A DNA stretch of 64,000 nucleotides, taken from NCBI GenBank assembly GCA_001465935.1, contig LNKV01000028.1:620001-684000 (forward strand), read 5' to 3'. The DNA is from Clarireedia homoeocarpa. Lineage: Eukaryota; Ascomycota; Leotiomycetes; Helotiales; Rutstroemiaceae. A program made the position numbers and the translations under genes. A model generated the notes under the pieces. That model was not told the DNA's origin and made no database searches. It worked only from the letters and a program-made list of their open reading frames with translations. Positions 19,678 through 33,900 of the stretch are shown here, piece after piece. Each line of letters starts with the position of its first letter. Position 1 is the stretch's first letter.

Positions 19678-22448
19678 TTACAAAGCGAAGATAGCGACAA
19701 GACCGGCTGCGAACAGACCGGCGAAGCCGCTGCCCATCTTCTCTGCGCCGTTGGCTTGGAGTGGCAAAGTGGAGCTAGTGGTTGCTGCTGGTGGGATGTT
19801 GGTTGCGCCTGCGACACCGGAGGAGCCGTAGTAGGTCTTGGATGCGATAGTAGCACCGGCGACCTCAGAGGCGGCGGTGGTACCAGGGATGAGAGCTACA
19901 GTTGGGGAGGCAGTCCCGCTAGGAGAAGCAGTGGAGAAGACGACTTGTGGGACGGTGACGGCGGTAGAGATGACGGTGGTGGTTGAGGAGGATGGAATGG
20001 TAGATCCGATGAGGGAACCAGTGCTCTCGGTGCATGGAACGACGAGGGTGGTTGAGAGAGTGATGGTAGTCACCGGGGTGGATGCAAGACCAAGGGCGGA
20101 TCCAGTGGCAGAGGCAGATGGAACGACAACAGATGAGGCACCAGTGACAATGGCAGGGTTACCAGAGACGTGAGGAGCGCAAATACCTTGGAAGTATTTT
20201 TGAGCGGCATCGATATCAGAAGCAGAGGCACCGTATGCGGAAAGACATCCGAAAACGTTGGACACAAAGGTTGCATCTGGGCAGTAGCAGTTGGAATCGG
20301 TGTTGCTCTCACATCCGACCAAGTACATCCAGGTGTTCAAGCATTGAGGCAAGACATCTGGGCAGGGAGCGGTAGCAGTTGCTGATGGAGCAGTAGCAGT
20401 GGTGGTGACAAGACCGGCTGCGGAGCTAACTGGCCCAGTGACGGTGATAGTGCTTTGGCTAACAACTGTAGATGAGCTGAGGACGGTAGAGATGGTGGAA
20501 GTGGTCTCGAAGCTAGTGACACCACCAGTGGTGTGGGTCAAGGTAACTGGGCAGACAGTGGTCGAGGTTTGAACGTATACAGTTGTATAGGCAGTTGTGG
20601 CAACGCTGGTACCAATAACGCTTGATGCCTGGCTGACCTGGGATGGTGGGGGAACTACGGCAGAAGAGACGATTGTAGATGAGTGCAAGACGGTAGAGGT
20701 GGTAGAGGTGGTCTCGAAGCTGGTAACTCCACCAGTGGTATGGGTCAGTGTAACTGGGCAGATTGTCGTTGAAGAGTGGACAACAACGGTAGTGAATGCT
20801 GTGGTGGCCGAACTGGCTACGCTTGATGAAACAACACTTGTTCCAATGACGCTTCCAGCACTGCTTGCTGGGGGAACAACACCTGTACCAATGACACTTC
20901 CGGCGCTACTCGCTGGGGGAACAACACCTGTACCAATGACACTTCCGGCGCTACTTGCTGGGGGGACAGCGGCTGAGGTCACAATTGTAGATGAGTGCAA
21001 GACAGTCGAAGTAGTGGATGTGGTCTCGAAGCTAGTGACTCCTCCAGAAGTGTGGGTCAAGGTAACTGGGCAGATTGTGGTTGAAGAATGAACAACGACG
21101 GTCGTAATAGCAGTTGATGCGGCGTGAGTAGACGATCCTGGGTTGGTGATACCGATGACTGAGCCAGTGGAAGAAGCTGGGCTTCCTGGAGCAGTTTCGA
21201 CTGAGGTTACGTGAGTCGAAGGGGCCGATGAAACGACAGAGGATGGGTGGGTTTCAGTGGCAGTAACTGGGCAGATGGTGGTGGACACTGGAATGATGAT
21301 GGTAGTAACAGCAGTTGAACGGCTTGGGCAGTCAGTGACAGTGGCAGCGCAGGAAATAATGGTGGAAACGGCAGTGCTGAAAATAGTCGAGGTGGTCAAT
21401 TGAACCTGAGATGTGGCGGTGCCAACAACAGCAGTTGAGTTGTATCCAACCACGGCAGTTGTGCTTGGCTTGAAATCAGTACCGATAACTGAAGAAGCGG
21501 ACGAGGCTGAGCTTCCGGTTCCAACAGTAGCAAGGGTGGTGGTGCTGGGCTTGGTAACGCTGGTAAGCGAGGTCGTGGAGGGCTTGGATTCAGTGTTGGA
21601 TGATGAGGCGCCAGTAGCACTTGGCTTGGTGTAGACAGCAGTCGAGGAAGGCTTGGTGTAGACGGCAGTCGAGGAAGGCTTGGAGATGGCAGTTGTGGAA
21701 GTCTTGGAGATAGCAGTTGTGGAAGTCTTGGAGACAGCAGTTGTGGATGGGTGAGCAGTAGATGAAGCTGAGCTGCAGTCAAATGAGACACTGCTAATAC
21801 CAACACTGCAGCTAGCCTTTCCAGTAGCTGCGGTGTGAGTTTGACTTGCGGAAGAGTAGACAACGGTAACATTCTTGGCTCCACCACATTGAGAGTTTGT
21901 AATCACGGAACCCTTGCTTGAGCAAGAAGACTTCTGCTTGCAGATAGAACCATCGCCCATACCATAGTGGAACTCCATATCGCAGTCGAACTCAGTAGTA
22001 ACGTGGAGAGTGGAGATGGAGAATGCGGAGATGTCGCTACCGGATCCTCCGGACTTGGAGCTAGTCGAACCAGTAGAGAATCCAGGGCAGGAGCTAGAGT
22101 CCGAGTGGGCAGTACCAGAGATACATTTCCCGGAGCCTGTACGAGGGAATTTGGGGTTATCGCGCTTGCCGAAGGAGTTGGAGCAAGTGAATCCGCTGAA
22201 AGAAAAGTCGCTGTAGGTGCTGAATGAACCAGATGAGAGATCGCTGAAGTCCCATCCACTCTTTTGAGTAGGGTTACATTGGTTATTTGTGTTCGAAGGG
22301 CAAGAGAAAGATGATGAATCTCCCCAGCCACCCTAGAAAAGTGTCAATAAAAACAATGAGGTTGAGGTGGACCGGAAGAACCTACAGTGGCAGCAGCTAG
22401 CTGGAAGCCAGACAAGGCCACAAGGGCAGAAATAGTTGACGACTTCAT
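19678..22448 (-). CDS. Ser/Thr-rich GPI-anchored wall protein with CFEM-like domain
   Basis: A 905-aa secreted protein in two minus-strand exons, 22448-22386 and 22332-19678; the 53-nt intron is GTAGGT...CTAG. The N-terminus is a signal peptide (MKSSTISALVALSGFQLAAA), followed by a cysteine-containing domain rich in Ser/Gly/Phe (SSFSCPSNTNNQC to about residue 190). The middle is a long Ser/Thr/Val repeat region, with blocks such as VVVHSSTTICPVTLTHT. Near residues 665-735 lies a CFEM-like domain (PCPDVLPQC...SNCYC...GC...GIC). I count seven cysteines there, not the usual eight. The C-terminus is hydrophobic after a small-residue site (GSGFAGLFAAGLVAIFAL), a GPI signal. CFEM proteins bind haem/iron or act in adhesion and virulence (family knowledge). 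Which applies here is open. Confidence 0.82.
20501..21122 (-). repeat. Three ~100-bp repeat blocks within the wall protein gene
   Basis: Copies starting at 20501, 20708 and 21020 each begin GTGGTCTCGAAGCT on the plus strand and run about 100 bp. They encode the repeated unit with STTICPVTLTHTxGGVTSFE. A shorter 45-bp repeat lies between the second and third copies. Confidence 0.75.
20836..20970 (-). repeat. 45-bp minisatellite, three copies
   Basis: Three in-frame copies of exactly 45 bp start at 20836, 20881 and 20926. They encode VPPASSAGSVIGTG-type units in the Ser/Thr-rich stalk. Copies two and three are nearly identical, suggesting recent expansion. Confidence 0.85.
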
Positions 22449-25400
22449 TATTATATATAAAAGACTGTTCAAAGAATGTTGATATGAAATGGAGAAAGAA
22501 AGAAAGATAGCGAGTGATGCAGATTTGTTTGAAGAAAAGAGACAAGAGTAAAGAAGCGAATGACTTTAACTCTCACAGTTCGATGTAATTATAAGAGGAT
22601 GTCAAATGAAGAGGTCGCAATGAACTGGAAAAAGGGTCTAACATGAGGATTCTCAGGATCTGTTATATCTTGGGAGGTGGTTGGACCATGACCTTCCGCA
22701 CAGCCTCGATCCCTCCCTCTGGGGGTCTCCCGTGTTGAGGTTAGTTGAACTTCAGATGAAAACCCTGCTCTATCAAGGATAATATTCAAGACTTCTTGGA
22801 GGGGATAAGCAAGGCCTCTCGTAGGTCGGCTTTACTGTATGCATGCGCGCGCTTTTTCTTTGGCCCTTTGACGTTGAGGTACATCGTTGGACAAGGTTCT
22901 ACTTGCCAAGAACGGTCTTGTGAAAAAGGACCACCTAAATGGAGAAAAGCTTCCCTACATGAAACCTGGGAGAGAACTAATGCAGGTACCACGTTATCAT
23001 TCAGGGGTAAAACAGATTTTAGTGCTCGTATTGACTCCGTTAGTGTCATCATTGTGGTGATAGTGCTCCGAGAAGGGTCAATGCTTACTGCCCCTAGTTG
23101 TTAACCTTGAGATGAAGGTACGGTAAGAGCATTAGAGTGCCCCGCGACGACCAATTTTTTGGTACCAACTCGTGAATTTGTCAATGGCCGTCTTAATGTT
23201 CACTTGGAAGCTTCAAACTCTACATGCCTCTGAATCATGTACACAGCCATAGTGGAAGAACATTTTGCGATGATCAAAACGCAAAGCCTAGTTGCACGAG
23301 CAATTTATCCGAGCGGCAAAAAGAATGATTGGAAGAGGACTTTCAGGAGTATTCCTCATTACTTCTTCCGGCATCTGATTTATGCAGGGTATCCGCTTTC
23401 ATTGGAGAGGGGGATGGACAAATACAAATGCAGACAGCACGTAGCATTGAGGTCCGGCTTTAAAACCATCCAATGAATCTTCAAATAGAAACTTTACCCA
23501 GCGGTTGGTTGACGTTGGGGTCGGAAGGTCGATTAAATCGGGGCCAATCAAGGGGGCCAGCGTTTCAAGAATCAGCACAGCCTCTGTCACATCCCAGCCA
23601 ATACGAGGGCAGAAAAACAGATTTTGAAACGAAAGAACTGGACTCCACGAAGGAGGGTCTTTAGGTATGATCAGGATTCAGGAGAGGATTGCCATCGAAA
23701 TTTGCTTATTATGCACAGGAATACCCGATTACATACTCACAACTCACATATCGACATCGTAGGGAATAGCATCCAAGGTCCGCCGCATGTAATCACCAGT
23801 ACAGGACACAACTTATTATTATACTGAGACCAGTGTAACAGTAGGATTCGCCGGCTTCTATTGTCATTTGCCCGGTGTTCTAGGCTACGTACAGACCAGA
23901 CCAGGAAGAGGATGGGACGAGGCCGTCATAATAGGTTATCATACGACTCCGTGCCACGGGCTCAGGTTGATAAGGAAAAATCAAGCACATCACAGACAGG
24001 CGTTGAAAGAATGTCGTTGTCGGTAGGCCCATAAACGATCGGATGTCTTACTGTACTGGAGAGGACCAGCACCCACCCTTGTTCATCGTGTTTAATTGGG
24101 ACATGTTGACGCGATGAAGGCAACTGGAACCATCCGAGCTTTGGGAAGGGTCCCATTTCGAGAAACATCTCCATGCGAAGTATAGAGCTTCGCCCTAAAC
24201 AAAAGACATTCCCCATGCGAGCTCCACATGTTTGTAGATCATCGACGGCTTTCACCCTCAATAAGTCAAGGAATATCCAACGCAAAAAGATTCAAAGCAC
24301 CCGGATACTGAATACCCATGACTCCATGAGGGGGAGTCTCCACAACAACAAAAGACAATTAAGGTCCGGGAAGCTTATGCAGGAACAATTTCAAATCACA
24401 GTTTCCCGAACAGCCTCTCGATCAGATTTGGAGGAGCAAATTATATTCTCACCTTATTCATCCTGAAGTCCGAAAGCAATCCGGAAGTACGAGGTCATTG
24501 ACATGGTGGTCTCCCATTTTTGACAACAGTCAATCCAAATACAGAAATTTCGACCTGAACGCTCATTTTCATCCCATGCATGCATGTGACTTGCACCTCC
24601 TTTTTCACATTCTTACTACAACCTCCTGTCTCCTGAGTTCCGAGAGTGACTCAGGCCCAAATACCACCACATGAAACACCCGTCACTGAGTGGCTTGAAG
24701 AAAAAGACTGATAGGATGTGGTGGAGTAGCGAAAAAGAACTTGCTAGGTTGAAACACACTTAGAGAGCTTAATTCTTCCTTTTTGTGAGTCTACCATCGT
24801 CACAATCACGCGCATTGTTCTCGTGTCCAGGCATATCCTCTGAAATCAATGGTTATGTCGGCATGAATGACAGGTGTCCGAGCGGTACTTGTCGATGCCA
24901 CAACGCTTGATTCGTCCCTATTGCCGCAACTAGTGATCAGGAGGTATTTCCATCTTCTGAACTTACTTATATTTTTTCCTATTCTAGGCCACAGTGCCGA
25001 TAACCATGATAATAACTCTAAGCAAACTGCTGGCCACGGCCCTTCGAACAGAACCTGCAAGAGATCCAAGCAGATAAAGTTCAGTCGCCCAGACGATTCT
25101 TTCGTCGAAATCGATAAACATCGGACGAGTAGAAGCATAGCAAGTGGAGCACATCATCAAAGACCACAGACCCCGTGCGCAACCAAAGACAAGAACGAGA
25201 CGACGCCCGGAATTTCGGTCACATACAACCGATTTTGGTCTGCCCCTCTGATAGAAACGGTATGGTCCCAATGGTTATTGCGGGACTGAGCGGAGCGAGG
25301 GTGCATTCTTCGCGACATCAGACGTTACTTTTTTATGCGAATAGTTGTGCCGATGATAATTCTTCACAATGCAGCTTGAACAGTGACGAACGATGAGCCG

Positions 25401-26500
25401 CTGGCAGAAAACAGACACATCTCGCTAATACATCATCTATCATCCATTATAGGTATATGCCAATAACCCTGCACGTCCCACCTAGGCGATGCGATGAACT
25501 CCATCTCGAAGATCGGCGAGCGGCATTGCCATTTGAAGAATTGCTTGTTTTCAGGTTCACAAAAAAGAGTGTTCTTCTATACCGGATTGTTCGAGATGGG
25601 AATCGACCTGGATATCGATGGTTGGCCGCTCTCGTTGAGAAGGATGGCACTGTCTCTGTCGCTCTGGGCCATCGCGACACGCCTGGATCAGCAGATGGAA
25701 GAAACTCACGTCGGAGAATTGGACTGCCAGCTATTGCATACCCGTGTTAATACGGTGCGATGTTGGTGTGCAGCTCTTTCCGGCCAGTTTGCAAAGAATA
25801 GTGCACACATCCTTGTGAATTCCTCCCATTCCATTCCAAGCTCGGTAGGTCAGTCTCGGAGAATCGTTGGCATATGCAAATGTGATCAAATCCACGCTCG
25901 TACTTTTCATCACATTCCCCTCTTTTATCATTCTCGTATTCCAGAAACCACGAATCCAGCAGTGGCGGCGGGATCACATTTGAAAAGGACTTTGGACAGC
26001 CCATGTTGATTGCGACGATATCTTCACCACGGACCTCAATAAATTAATTGGATAGCAAATTGCATGGCGTGATTAGTTTACTGCTGTAACTATGGTAAAG
26101 GTGGTTTGGTGTGATGAAGCAAGGGATCCGTGCGATATTCAGCAAAAGTTCTTCATCGGCGCCCTTCGACCAATGAAACAGTTATCTCTTTGGAATGTAT
26201 GAGTAAAGCAAATCTTAGTAATTTTGAGATATGCAACCAAAAAGATATCAGTTTTCTGAAAGTATGCCACTCTGGGTTCCAAGTGAAGATTCATGTACCT
26301 ATGCTATATTGGGATGCCGAACAGGTATTATACTATATTGACGCTGTTAGATGAGCATTTGGTATATATGGCAAATAGAATGGATTCTCTCGTAGCTCGA
26401 ATACTGACATTGGATGTAGTTCTCAACACATGTGTTGGTTCGACTCCCATTCTGGGTGTCGCCGTATCACTCTTTGGGGCACGGGATACTGGTTGATTTG
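22449..26500. other. Gene desert, left part
   Basis: I can support no gene here. Frames up to 171 codons exist (25494-26009, plus strand) but overlap other frames and show no family motif. On the minus strand, 26040-25981 reads EDIVAINMGCPKSFS, resembling the substrate/FMN-proximal motif of DUS2-type dihydrouridine synthases, but a stop lies just upstream and the downstream sequence does not continue the family. The first ~150 bp is the promoter and leader of the CFEM-like gene. Confidence 0.4.
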
Positions 26501-29500
26501 GGTCTGATTTTTCTTCTAACTAAGTGGGAGATCTAAGCTACTTATATAGCCCAGCTCTCCTGTATTGAGGGTATTCCTGTGAGGGGCAATACCGTAGTTT
26601 GGGACCACTCCTGTGGCCCGTAAGGAGCAATCCACCTTGTCTCCACCCTAGGATGGCTGCATTCCAAGTCGTCAAGTGATGAATCGAGTAGGAGTCATCG
26701 GTTTTATGTCTTTTAGTTCACGGTTTAGAACATGAGAAGTGCACATGATCGTTCCCGAAGAACGATGTATGGTGACGGCGATCAGCATTAGTCGAGTGCG
26801 GGAGAAATGCCTCAGTGACCAAGGTGTCTCCTCACGAAGAGTTTATCTACACATACGGCTAAGAGATATGGTGAGTAGAGATGCTCATCTGGTTCAATCG
26901 TTTGTTCAGCTGCTTTGCTGGAGTTTGTTAGAATTCCGCAAAAAGCGTCAAAACTTTCAGCATATGTCCTCGATTTCACAAGGAAAGAGTCGGCACCTAG
27001 GATACAATGGAGAGGCTATCGGTGGTAAGCACGCTAGATTTTCCACACGAAAAGGCACCAATGGGTTGCATATAGTTTGATGATCAGGCTTGACGTGTTG
27101 ACCGATGAGAGTGCGTGATTTCTGGACGTTGTCATAAGGTCCATTCAGGATTGTCCGTAGAAAGCACGAGTCCTATTGGGATTTTAGATAAGAATTTTAG
27201 TGAGGCAGAAATGGGTAAAGTATATTTCTATTTGGTACACGACAAAGTCTACCAAAATCCGAATCAACCAGCCTGCTTCCTGACCATTTAATATAAAAGT
27301 GCAGTGTTGTCAAGTATATGCTACAAGGACTAGACGTGGCAACTTGACTGTGCCGAGCTCTCAATATAACCTCTAAGCCTTGTATGATACTTGCAAATTT
27401 TGCCCATTCCATATTGCGCCAATGATGCCATGAAAGAGATATGCTCATAGAAATTGTGTAATACTTCTTGTGTAACTGGGAGCGAGTCATGTTCATGACA
27501 CCATCCCAAAATCATAATTTGTCTAGTCCTCACGTTGACAGAGTAAGTCTTAAACCTTTCCGGTCATACGCAGAGCTTCCCCCCGCCCCCCCACACACCC
27601 ACACACAGTACCTACCTCAAACGTTACTTAGCCCCAGTGTAACCATTGTCAGCAATGACATCCAGCCTTGTACCTAGGACGCCGTCTTGTATGGCCCCCA
27701 CCCCTTCTTGAAAACTCCGCAATAGCTTTCCTCTGACCGGTTTTTACGTGGATTGTACGGAATGGCTTCTTTAAATCAGACTTTCATGCTCGAAATCGAC
27801 GAAGATGTCTTAACGGTATCTTGTGCTACTTTGGGAATGGAAATAGGTTGTGCTACCGCGTTGTGGGAGCCTGATATCTCGCTGTCGTGTTGTCTTCCAT
27901 GAAAAACGAAGTACGATGATCCCGAACTGCGATATACAAGACTTCCTCCGTGGCATTCGTCAGTGGGCCGCAAGCCTCCGAACTTATATTCTATGCTGTG
28001 TCTAGCATAAAATGCAGGTCAGCGCCAGTGACAGATACGCAAGCGATGAGAGGCTTTCTGCTAGAGCATTGCACTTGCCACTATTCAGTGTTTGAAGATT
28101 AGCAAGCGAGTGTGATAGTAGCGACGATATGCGCATATGACGAAGAGATAAACTAAAACATATGGGGATGAAAAAAGATACGAGACGGCGGTATTTGTGC
28201 ACCCTTTACGAAGACATTGCCCGCTGCCTATAATAATTACGATATGCTAATGAGCTTTCACCGCGGAATACGAAAATCGTGCTGTCTAGACCACGATCGA
28301 ATAGACTACGACGAAGGTATATCCGGGTCCGGCACGAGTCTGGGAAAACACTATGCGACGCAAGATAACAGCTTTGCTTCCGCTGAACACCTCGAGTACT
28401 AAGTTTCCAGTTTCAGGCCTCTGAGCTATAACATCAAATTAGGATCAAATGTGCATCGCCAAATGCTCGAGCATAGAAAACGAAGTTGATGTCTTGAGGG
28501 CGTGCGAGATGAGATCCTCGGCAGCATTGAGCAGTCCCTAAGACAGAGAGACCTAGGAGAGACCCAGGGGGTGCCTAGGAGATGCAACTACAATATACCA
28601 AGCAACAACACACAGTAACTGCCAGTGATCCATGATGGGTCAGAAGTCACCGCAGCCCCATCATCAACAAGCACATACTAGCTGGAGAAACGAATTGTCA
28701 TCTGCTGGACACCGATAGACATCACTCTGGCAGAGAATGAGTAACATATGTAACAAACATTCTACCCAAGAAATGTATGATTACCATGCTGACCCTGTAC
28801 TCTCAATATATTCACAAAACGTGGAGGTCGTTAAGTTTCGACACGAGATTCTCGAGCCATGGAGAAGATCACCAACACCGAATATAAAAGCCCGCAATCG
28901 ATTATTGGGGCTCAGGAGAGACTGGCCAAGCTGAGATAGAATGTTTACAAGTAACGATTCAGTGCAATCGGTATGGTGTACTCATTCATTGTCTCACTGT
29001 TTTTTTGGGATATGAACATGCTATGGACGGTTCCTCTAGTGGGATGAAAAAGCAGGTCACCGGTTCTCGAGATCAGGAGACGAAGGAGCCCAGGAGTTTC
29101 AAAACCACAGCGAGGAGTCAAAACTTCACCGAAATGTTTGTGCTTGATTGAATACCCGCGGCATCATGACACAGCCTTGCTTGGATGGCATCGGCTCTTG
29201 CAAACTCAAGCCTTGCTCGCTGGACCAAAATGACCCCACTCTTCGACATAAAAGTCATGTCAATTCCCGTAGTATACCGCAGCCAGGCTAGCATAAACCA
29301 ACTGTTTGTTGCTCTCGGAACTTTCCAAAGGCAGCGAAGAATTTTCACCGGCATACCACTAATATGACTGACCGATTTGCATTTCCTGGAAATGCTCCCA
29401 ATTGCAGCAGAAGTCCTCAATTTCAGTGGGGAAATGGTAAGGCGATAAGAAAGGCTGAGACAAGCATATTGTAGTGTCTCAACTCAACGTTGGACAGCCC

Positions 29501-30900
29501 CGAGAAGTTGTTTATGATGGCTAATATTGTTGAACAAGCTCTGCGCCGTGTATCCGCAGCTGCCATATGATTGATCGTTTTTATACGGACCTGTCACATC
29601 CAAAGACAGTCAGAACTGAGGACGAGAGCTTTGCGAAACTGGGATAATTTGGCTGCATTTTCTTTTTTTTTCGATCTTGGAAAAGAAGCCAACCACTTCG
29701 GGCATCGAATGGCGTTGAGATTTCCTTATCTCGATCCTGGTCTGGTCTTTCGAAGCAAGTTTCTTGAAGCAAGGTAAGTAGTACTGCCTCATTTATTATT
29801 CCCACCAGTTCCTGTAAAACTTACATCAACGCCGCAATGAATGGTTTCCAAATAACTTCGAAGGTCAGGTCGATCTCGCAGCCTCATACACTGACTAGCA
29901 TTTGATTCGTCAAAGCTCATGGTTCCCGAAGATTGAAAAAAAAGCATTGGTTCTTTCATAAAAGTTAACCACCACTTTCCAACAAATCATCCCGCAGTTA
30001 GACCGCGCCCGCATAAAAATCTCATGTTTGTCTGCCCAACTCCTATGTACACGCAAAGGCTGTTTGCTACAAGAACATGGAGCTTCCTGGGAGATCTAGA
30101 TAAAGTCTGTTGATTGCTTTTCTAAAGTTTTTCTGGCTAGGTCTCAGAGCCACCCCGCACGGCGGTGAGAAAGAATCCAAGTTGGATCACCACAGTGGGG
30201 CGACTCAAATTTGCCTTTCTTGCTTTTCTTGAGAATACTTATGTACGATGTAGAAGGGCCTCTGGGAAGTTGATTCACCGTGATTCACTGTGACCTCATA
30301 TGCAAGGAGGAGGAGAAAGTTCACCTGTCAATGCTCTATTCGCCTAAATCCTGAAGGAATATATAACGAGCTTCCTACAGGATGCTACCTTTTGAGAGAA
30401 TCCGCAATGGCCGAACGTGGGTGGGAATAATTGCCGAAACGTACGAGGCAAGTATCACCTTATCAATTAACAGTGGCCCACGTCAGCTATCTTCGTATAT
30501 GTCTTGGGTAGCTATACTGTAAGCTTCAGATCTTACATTCGTTGAGGGCTACAAGGGAATGTTCCTTCGACCAGCAGGAACCTTGAGTCGATTAAGGTTA
30601 TGCAATTCGCGTCCCTGTTGTATATCAGGTATCTTGTAACTTACTTTTATGCTCGGCACCATATGTTATTGTCAAAGCTCTATGTAAGTCCGTGCCACAC
30701 AGCTTTTTACGACTTATCAGGCGATCAAGCTGTGTATATTGGATGTATTATTGAATATACGCAATGACGATCGTCATTTTTGAATGTTACCTCAGAGTTC
30801 CAGAATACTACCGGGCGCTGGAATTCTGTTTCTGATAAGCTGAACGGGAGCTAAGGTGTGCAGTTACCGGCAGTTTTTGGCTCTGAAGTGATCGTGCAGT
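26501..30900. other. Gene desert, middle part
   Basis: No supported gene. Two small inverted repeats lie at 26562-26593 and 26608-26627. A C/A-rich low-complexity tract lies at 27580-27610. Open frames are short and scattered on both strands, without transposase, reverse-transcriptase or secreted-protein signatures that I can recognise. Confidence 0.4.
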
Positions 30901-33900
30901 AAATAACTACTCCCAATGGCTGTCACATGTTAACGTTAGGACGGTTGCTATACCTCCTTGTGCACGGTCTACAGCAAGGCTCCCTCCAGATTCAATAAGG
31001 TGCAATAGTGGTAAAGATCTTTATTTGTACACATTGAATCCTAGAAAACCATATTAGACTCTAATATAAAGTTTGAACCAATCTAAGCATGAAATGGGGC
31101 TAAAATTATCGATTTTGTGAGGCTTATATTGATATTCATTTTAGTAGAAAGTTTTCAACAAACCAGCCTCCTTTATCCCGTATCTGCCCGCCTACAAGAA
31201 ACAAGGCGACATGATGTGCAACCAAACATGTCTTGCAACATGATTACTAGACGCATGTCACCAATTTCAGACTGTTCTTCGGAAGCAGTATTCACCAGAC
31301 TGGAAGCCTGTACCCATCACTTTCTGGCAACGTGCGGGAATACCCGCATATAAACAACCTAGTAGTATCACATGTCCCCGATGATATTGCAGTTCATGTT
31401 GTAGCTGTTATGTACTGTAGTGGAAGTACGAATTCTGCGAACTACAGCGGGATCTCCCGTTCAGAACATGTCTGAATGTCTTCCGCAGCCAAAATCGAAG
31501 CTGGATGTACAACTGATCATGTATCAATAAAAGCTTTGACGCCAAACGCTAATATGTACCGGCGGGTGGGTAGTGCGAAGAATATGTCGTGGTATGCTGT
31601 CCGACTTTCGTGTAATCGCTCTACGATTCAAAATCCCGCATATTTGAGTTACTGCTATGTAAGGAAGAAGCGATAATATGAAAGACATCTCTAAACGTTT
31701 AGATCCGTCGATAATGGAACTCCTTACGCTAAAAATCACTTGCTTAGCCAGTAGATGTGAGCTGTAAAGTAATTTACCCATTGGGAGGTACTGATAAAGA
31801 TTCTATCAGTTCTCAGATTGCTAATACGTCAGGAGGCTTTCAGCATGATCTCTTGCGGCATTTTTCAACTGAGCTGCTGACGCATAACACGACTCATCCA
31901 TATATAAAGCTCTTTTGTCCCACTGATAATTTGATATGTGGTCCTTGGGTAGAAACGAGGCAAACCAGCAGCACTACCTAAAGACGATCAGTCACCTCAG
32001 CGACAGCGCCCGAGCTGATAGCCTCCCTGCGCTAAATTTTTGAAGCCCTGGGGCCAATCAATCTCCCTTTCATACAGGGGACTTTTGTGCTGCTGAATAT
32101 TGTTCATTCTGAGGCGTTGCAAAGATATTCGAAACCATAATGCCTCCAGGGTTCCCTTTTAGCCACCCTTCGGGCCGCTGTCCACTAGTTATTGACTAAT
32201 TAATACTTCAAGCAGACGTCAACAACACGGTATGTAGATTTGGGTGACTCGACGGTTGGTATTCACATATTCCCACGCTAAACCACAATATTGAAAGGTC
32301 AGGTAGTATTACCCGGTTTTTGAAGCCATCATGCTGAATCTCAGCGAAGCCTCTCGACTCGTCTGGCCTAAGCACCCTACACCGCCGCGACTTCACCGGT
32401 CAACTAAGCACATTGCTGCCTGTTTTCCAACCAATGATTCAATGAAGCTGCGGATTTAAGGAGATCTAGAGCGACATGGTCTAGGCACTCGGAGGGACTC
32501 TAGTGCCATCAAGGTACCACAAGTATGGATTGGGTAACGAGGCGAACACGCTATAACACCACCCATCAGCTCCATGATGACCCGTTGATGTGATCAATGC
32601 TTGTCAAGATATACAGTATTCAGGTGGTATCGGGTAAGAGGCTGATGGATCTTCAAGGTCTAGAGATCAGTAATAGTGCCGATCGCCAGTCGGGACTTAG
32701 TGTGTCATCAGAAAAATCCTGTTAGAGGTCAAAAGGGAATAGTCTGATAGATGACTCTTTCACGGAGGCATCCGGGCGCTAGAAAGCTATTGGTCATTGA
32801 TAATCGAGGGAGATAGCTCTCAACGACCAAGGCCAACATTGCTGTCGACTCCAAGAAAGCTGAGTCGTAGATAGGGGGTATACGACTAAATGAACTCGTA
32901 AAACCAACGAGTAGAATAGATGGAAGCGACTCTGCGGCTTACGCATTCAATGGAGCTGAAAAGGTGGCGATACGCGCCATAATCAACGTAAGCGCGCAAC
33001 GTACATTTGCCATTCAGAAATTGATCAAAGACAAATCATTGAGAGTTTATTTCGACAATATATTTGTGAACAGGAAAAGATTGCCCCTCTTATCCAGGAC
33101 TTAGGAGGTTTGTTATGGCCAAGCCACAATGTGGCGAAATCAAACCACCCAATCACAGTAGGGCTAGGGAAATTCAGATGAAAAAGCCAAGCCATTGAAT
33201 ATCATTAATCATGATATTTTGTGTAGAAAAAGCAACAAGGAAAACTCTTCACATCTCACTTGAATGACAGCTGATGTAGCTAAGGAGCGAAATCAGCATA
33301 ATACCGAAGGTCAAACAACACGTGAGATCAAAAATTTTGCAAAGTCATATGTGAAATATATAAGCCCAAATTGTCACTTCTTTAGAAGTGGCGTCACTTT
33401 TGGAGTTTTACATCATACTTGCGCCACCCGCCACCCGCCAATTTTTCTTCTTGGAAATCAAACTATGAAGTAAGAAAAATAACTGGTGATATATGGCGTG
33501 GGAAAGACGTGGGGAGATGGGTGGACTGTTTCAGGCTGGTAGTAGATGTAACCAGGGGAAGAGAAGAGTATGACGATGTCGGGATAAGGATTCAATGGAC
33601 TACGGAAGAGGCTACGGAAGAAGACTACAGGAACTGTTCAATCATACAACATAGGATGAATAATGAAGCTATTCATGTATGTAGTACAGGAGAGCAAGAC
33701 CTATATGATATAGTCTCGCCCAAAGTCCATAGCTTAATGAGAATCAAGACTTACCTGAACCATGCATTGAATCACCATTATTGAGTGATTCTTGATGCTA
33801 CGGTTTAGAAGTCAAACTACAGAGGAGTTTCTCACGTGTTTGCTCATATCCTCTTGCACGGCATGCGTAGGCCAAAGCGCCAATACGATATGAGCCACTG

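Noticed and set aside
21396..21887. 163-codon Leu/Pro-rich frame on the minus strand
   Set aside because: Frame-shifted reading of the Ser/Thr-repeat wall protein.
24867..25289. 140-codon frame on the plus strand, with a 110-codon antisense partner
   Set aside because: Neither has motifs, convincing splice partners or composition typical of the window's genes.
25494..26009. 171-codon frame on the plus strand
   Set aside because: Longest frame of the desert, but it overlaps other frames and I recognise no family. Its segment GIDLDIDGWPLSLRRMALS is suggestive but not enough to call a gene.
26440..26462. GGTTCGACTCC resembling a tRNA B-box
   Set aside because: No acceptor, D- or anticodon arm can be built around it.
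26562..26627. Two adjacent inverted repeats that could be RNA hairpins
   Set aside because: Short stems, no known RNA signature, and chance occurrence is likely.
33419..33784. 121-codon frame on the plus strand
   Set aside because: No ATG near its beginning and no motif.
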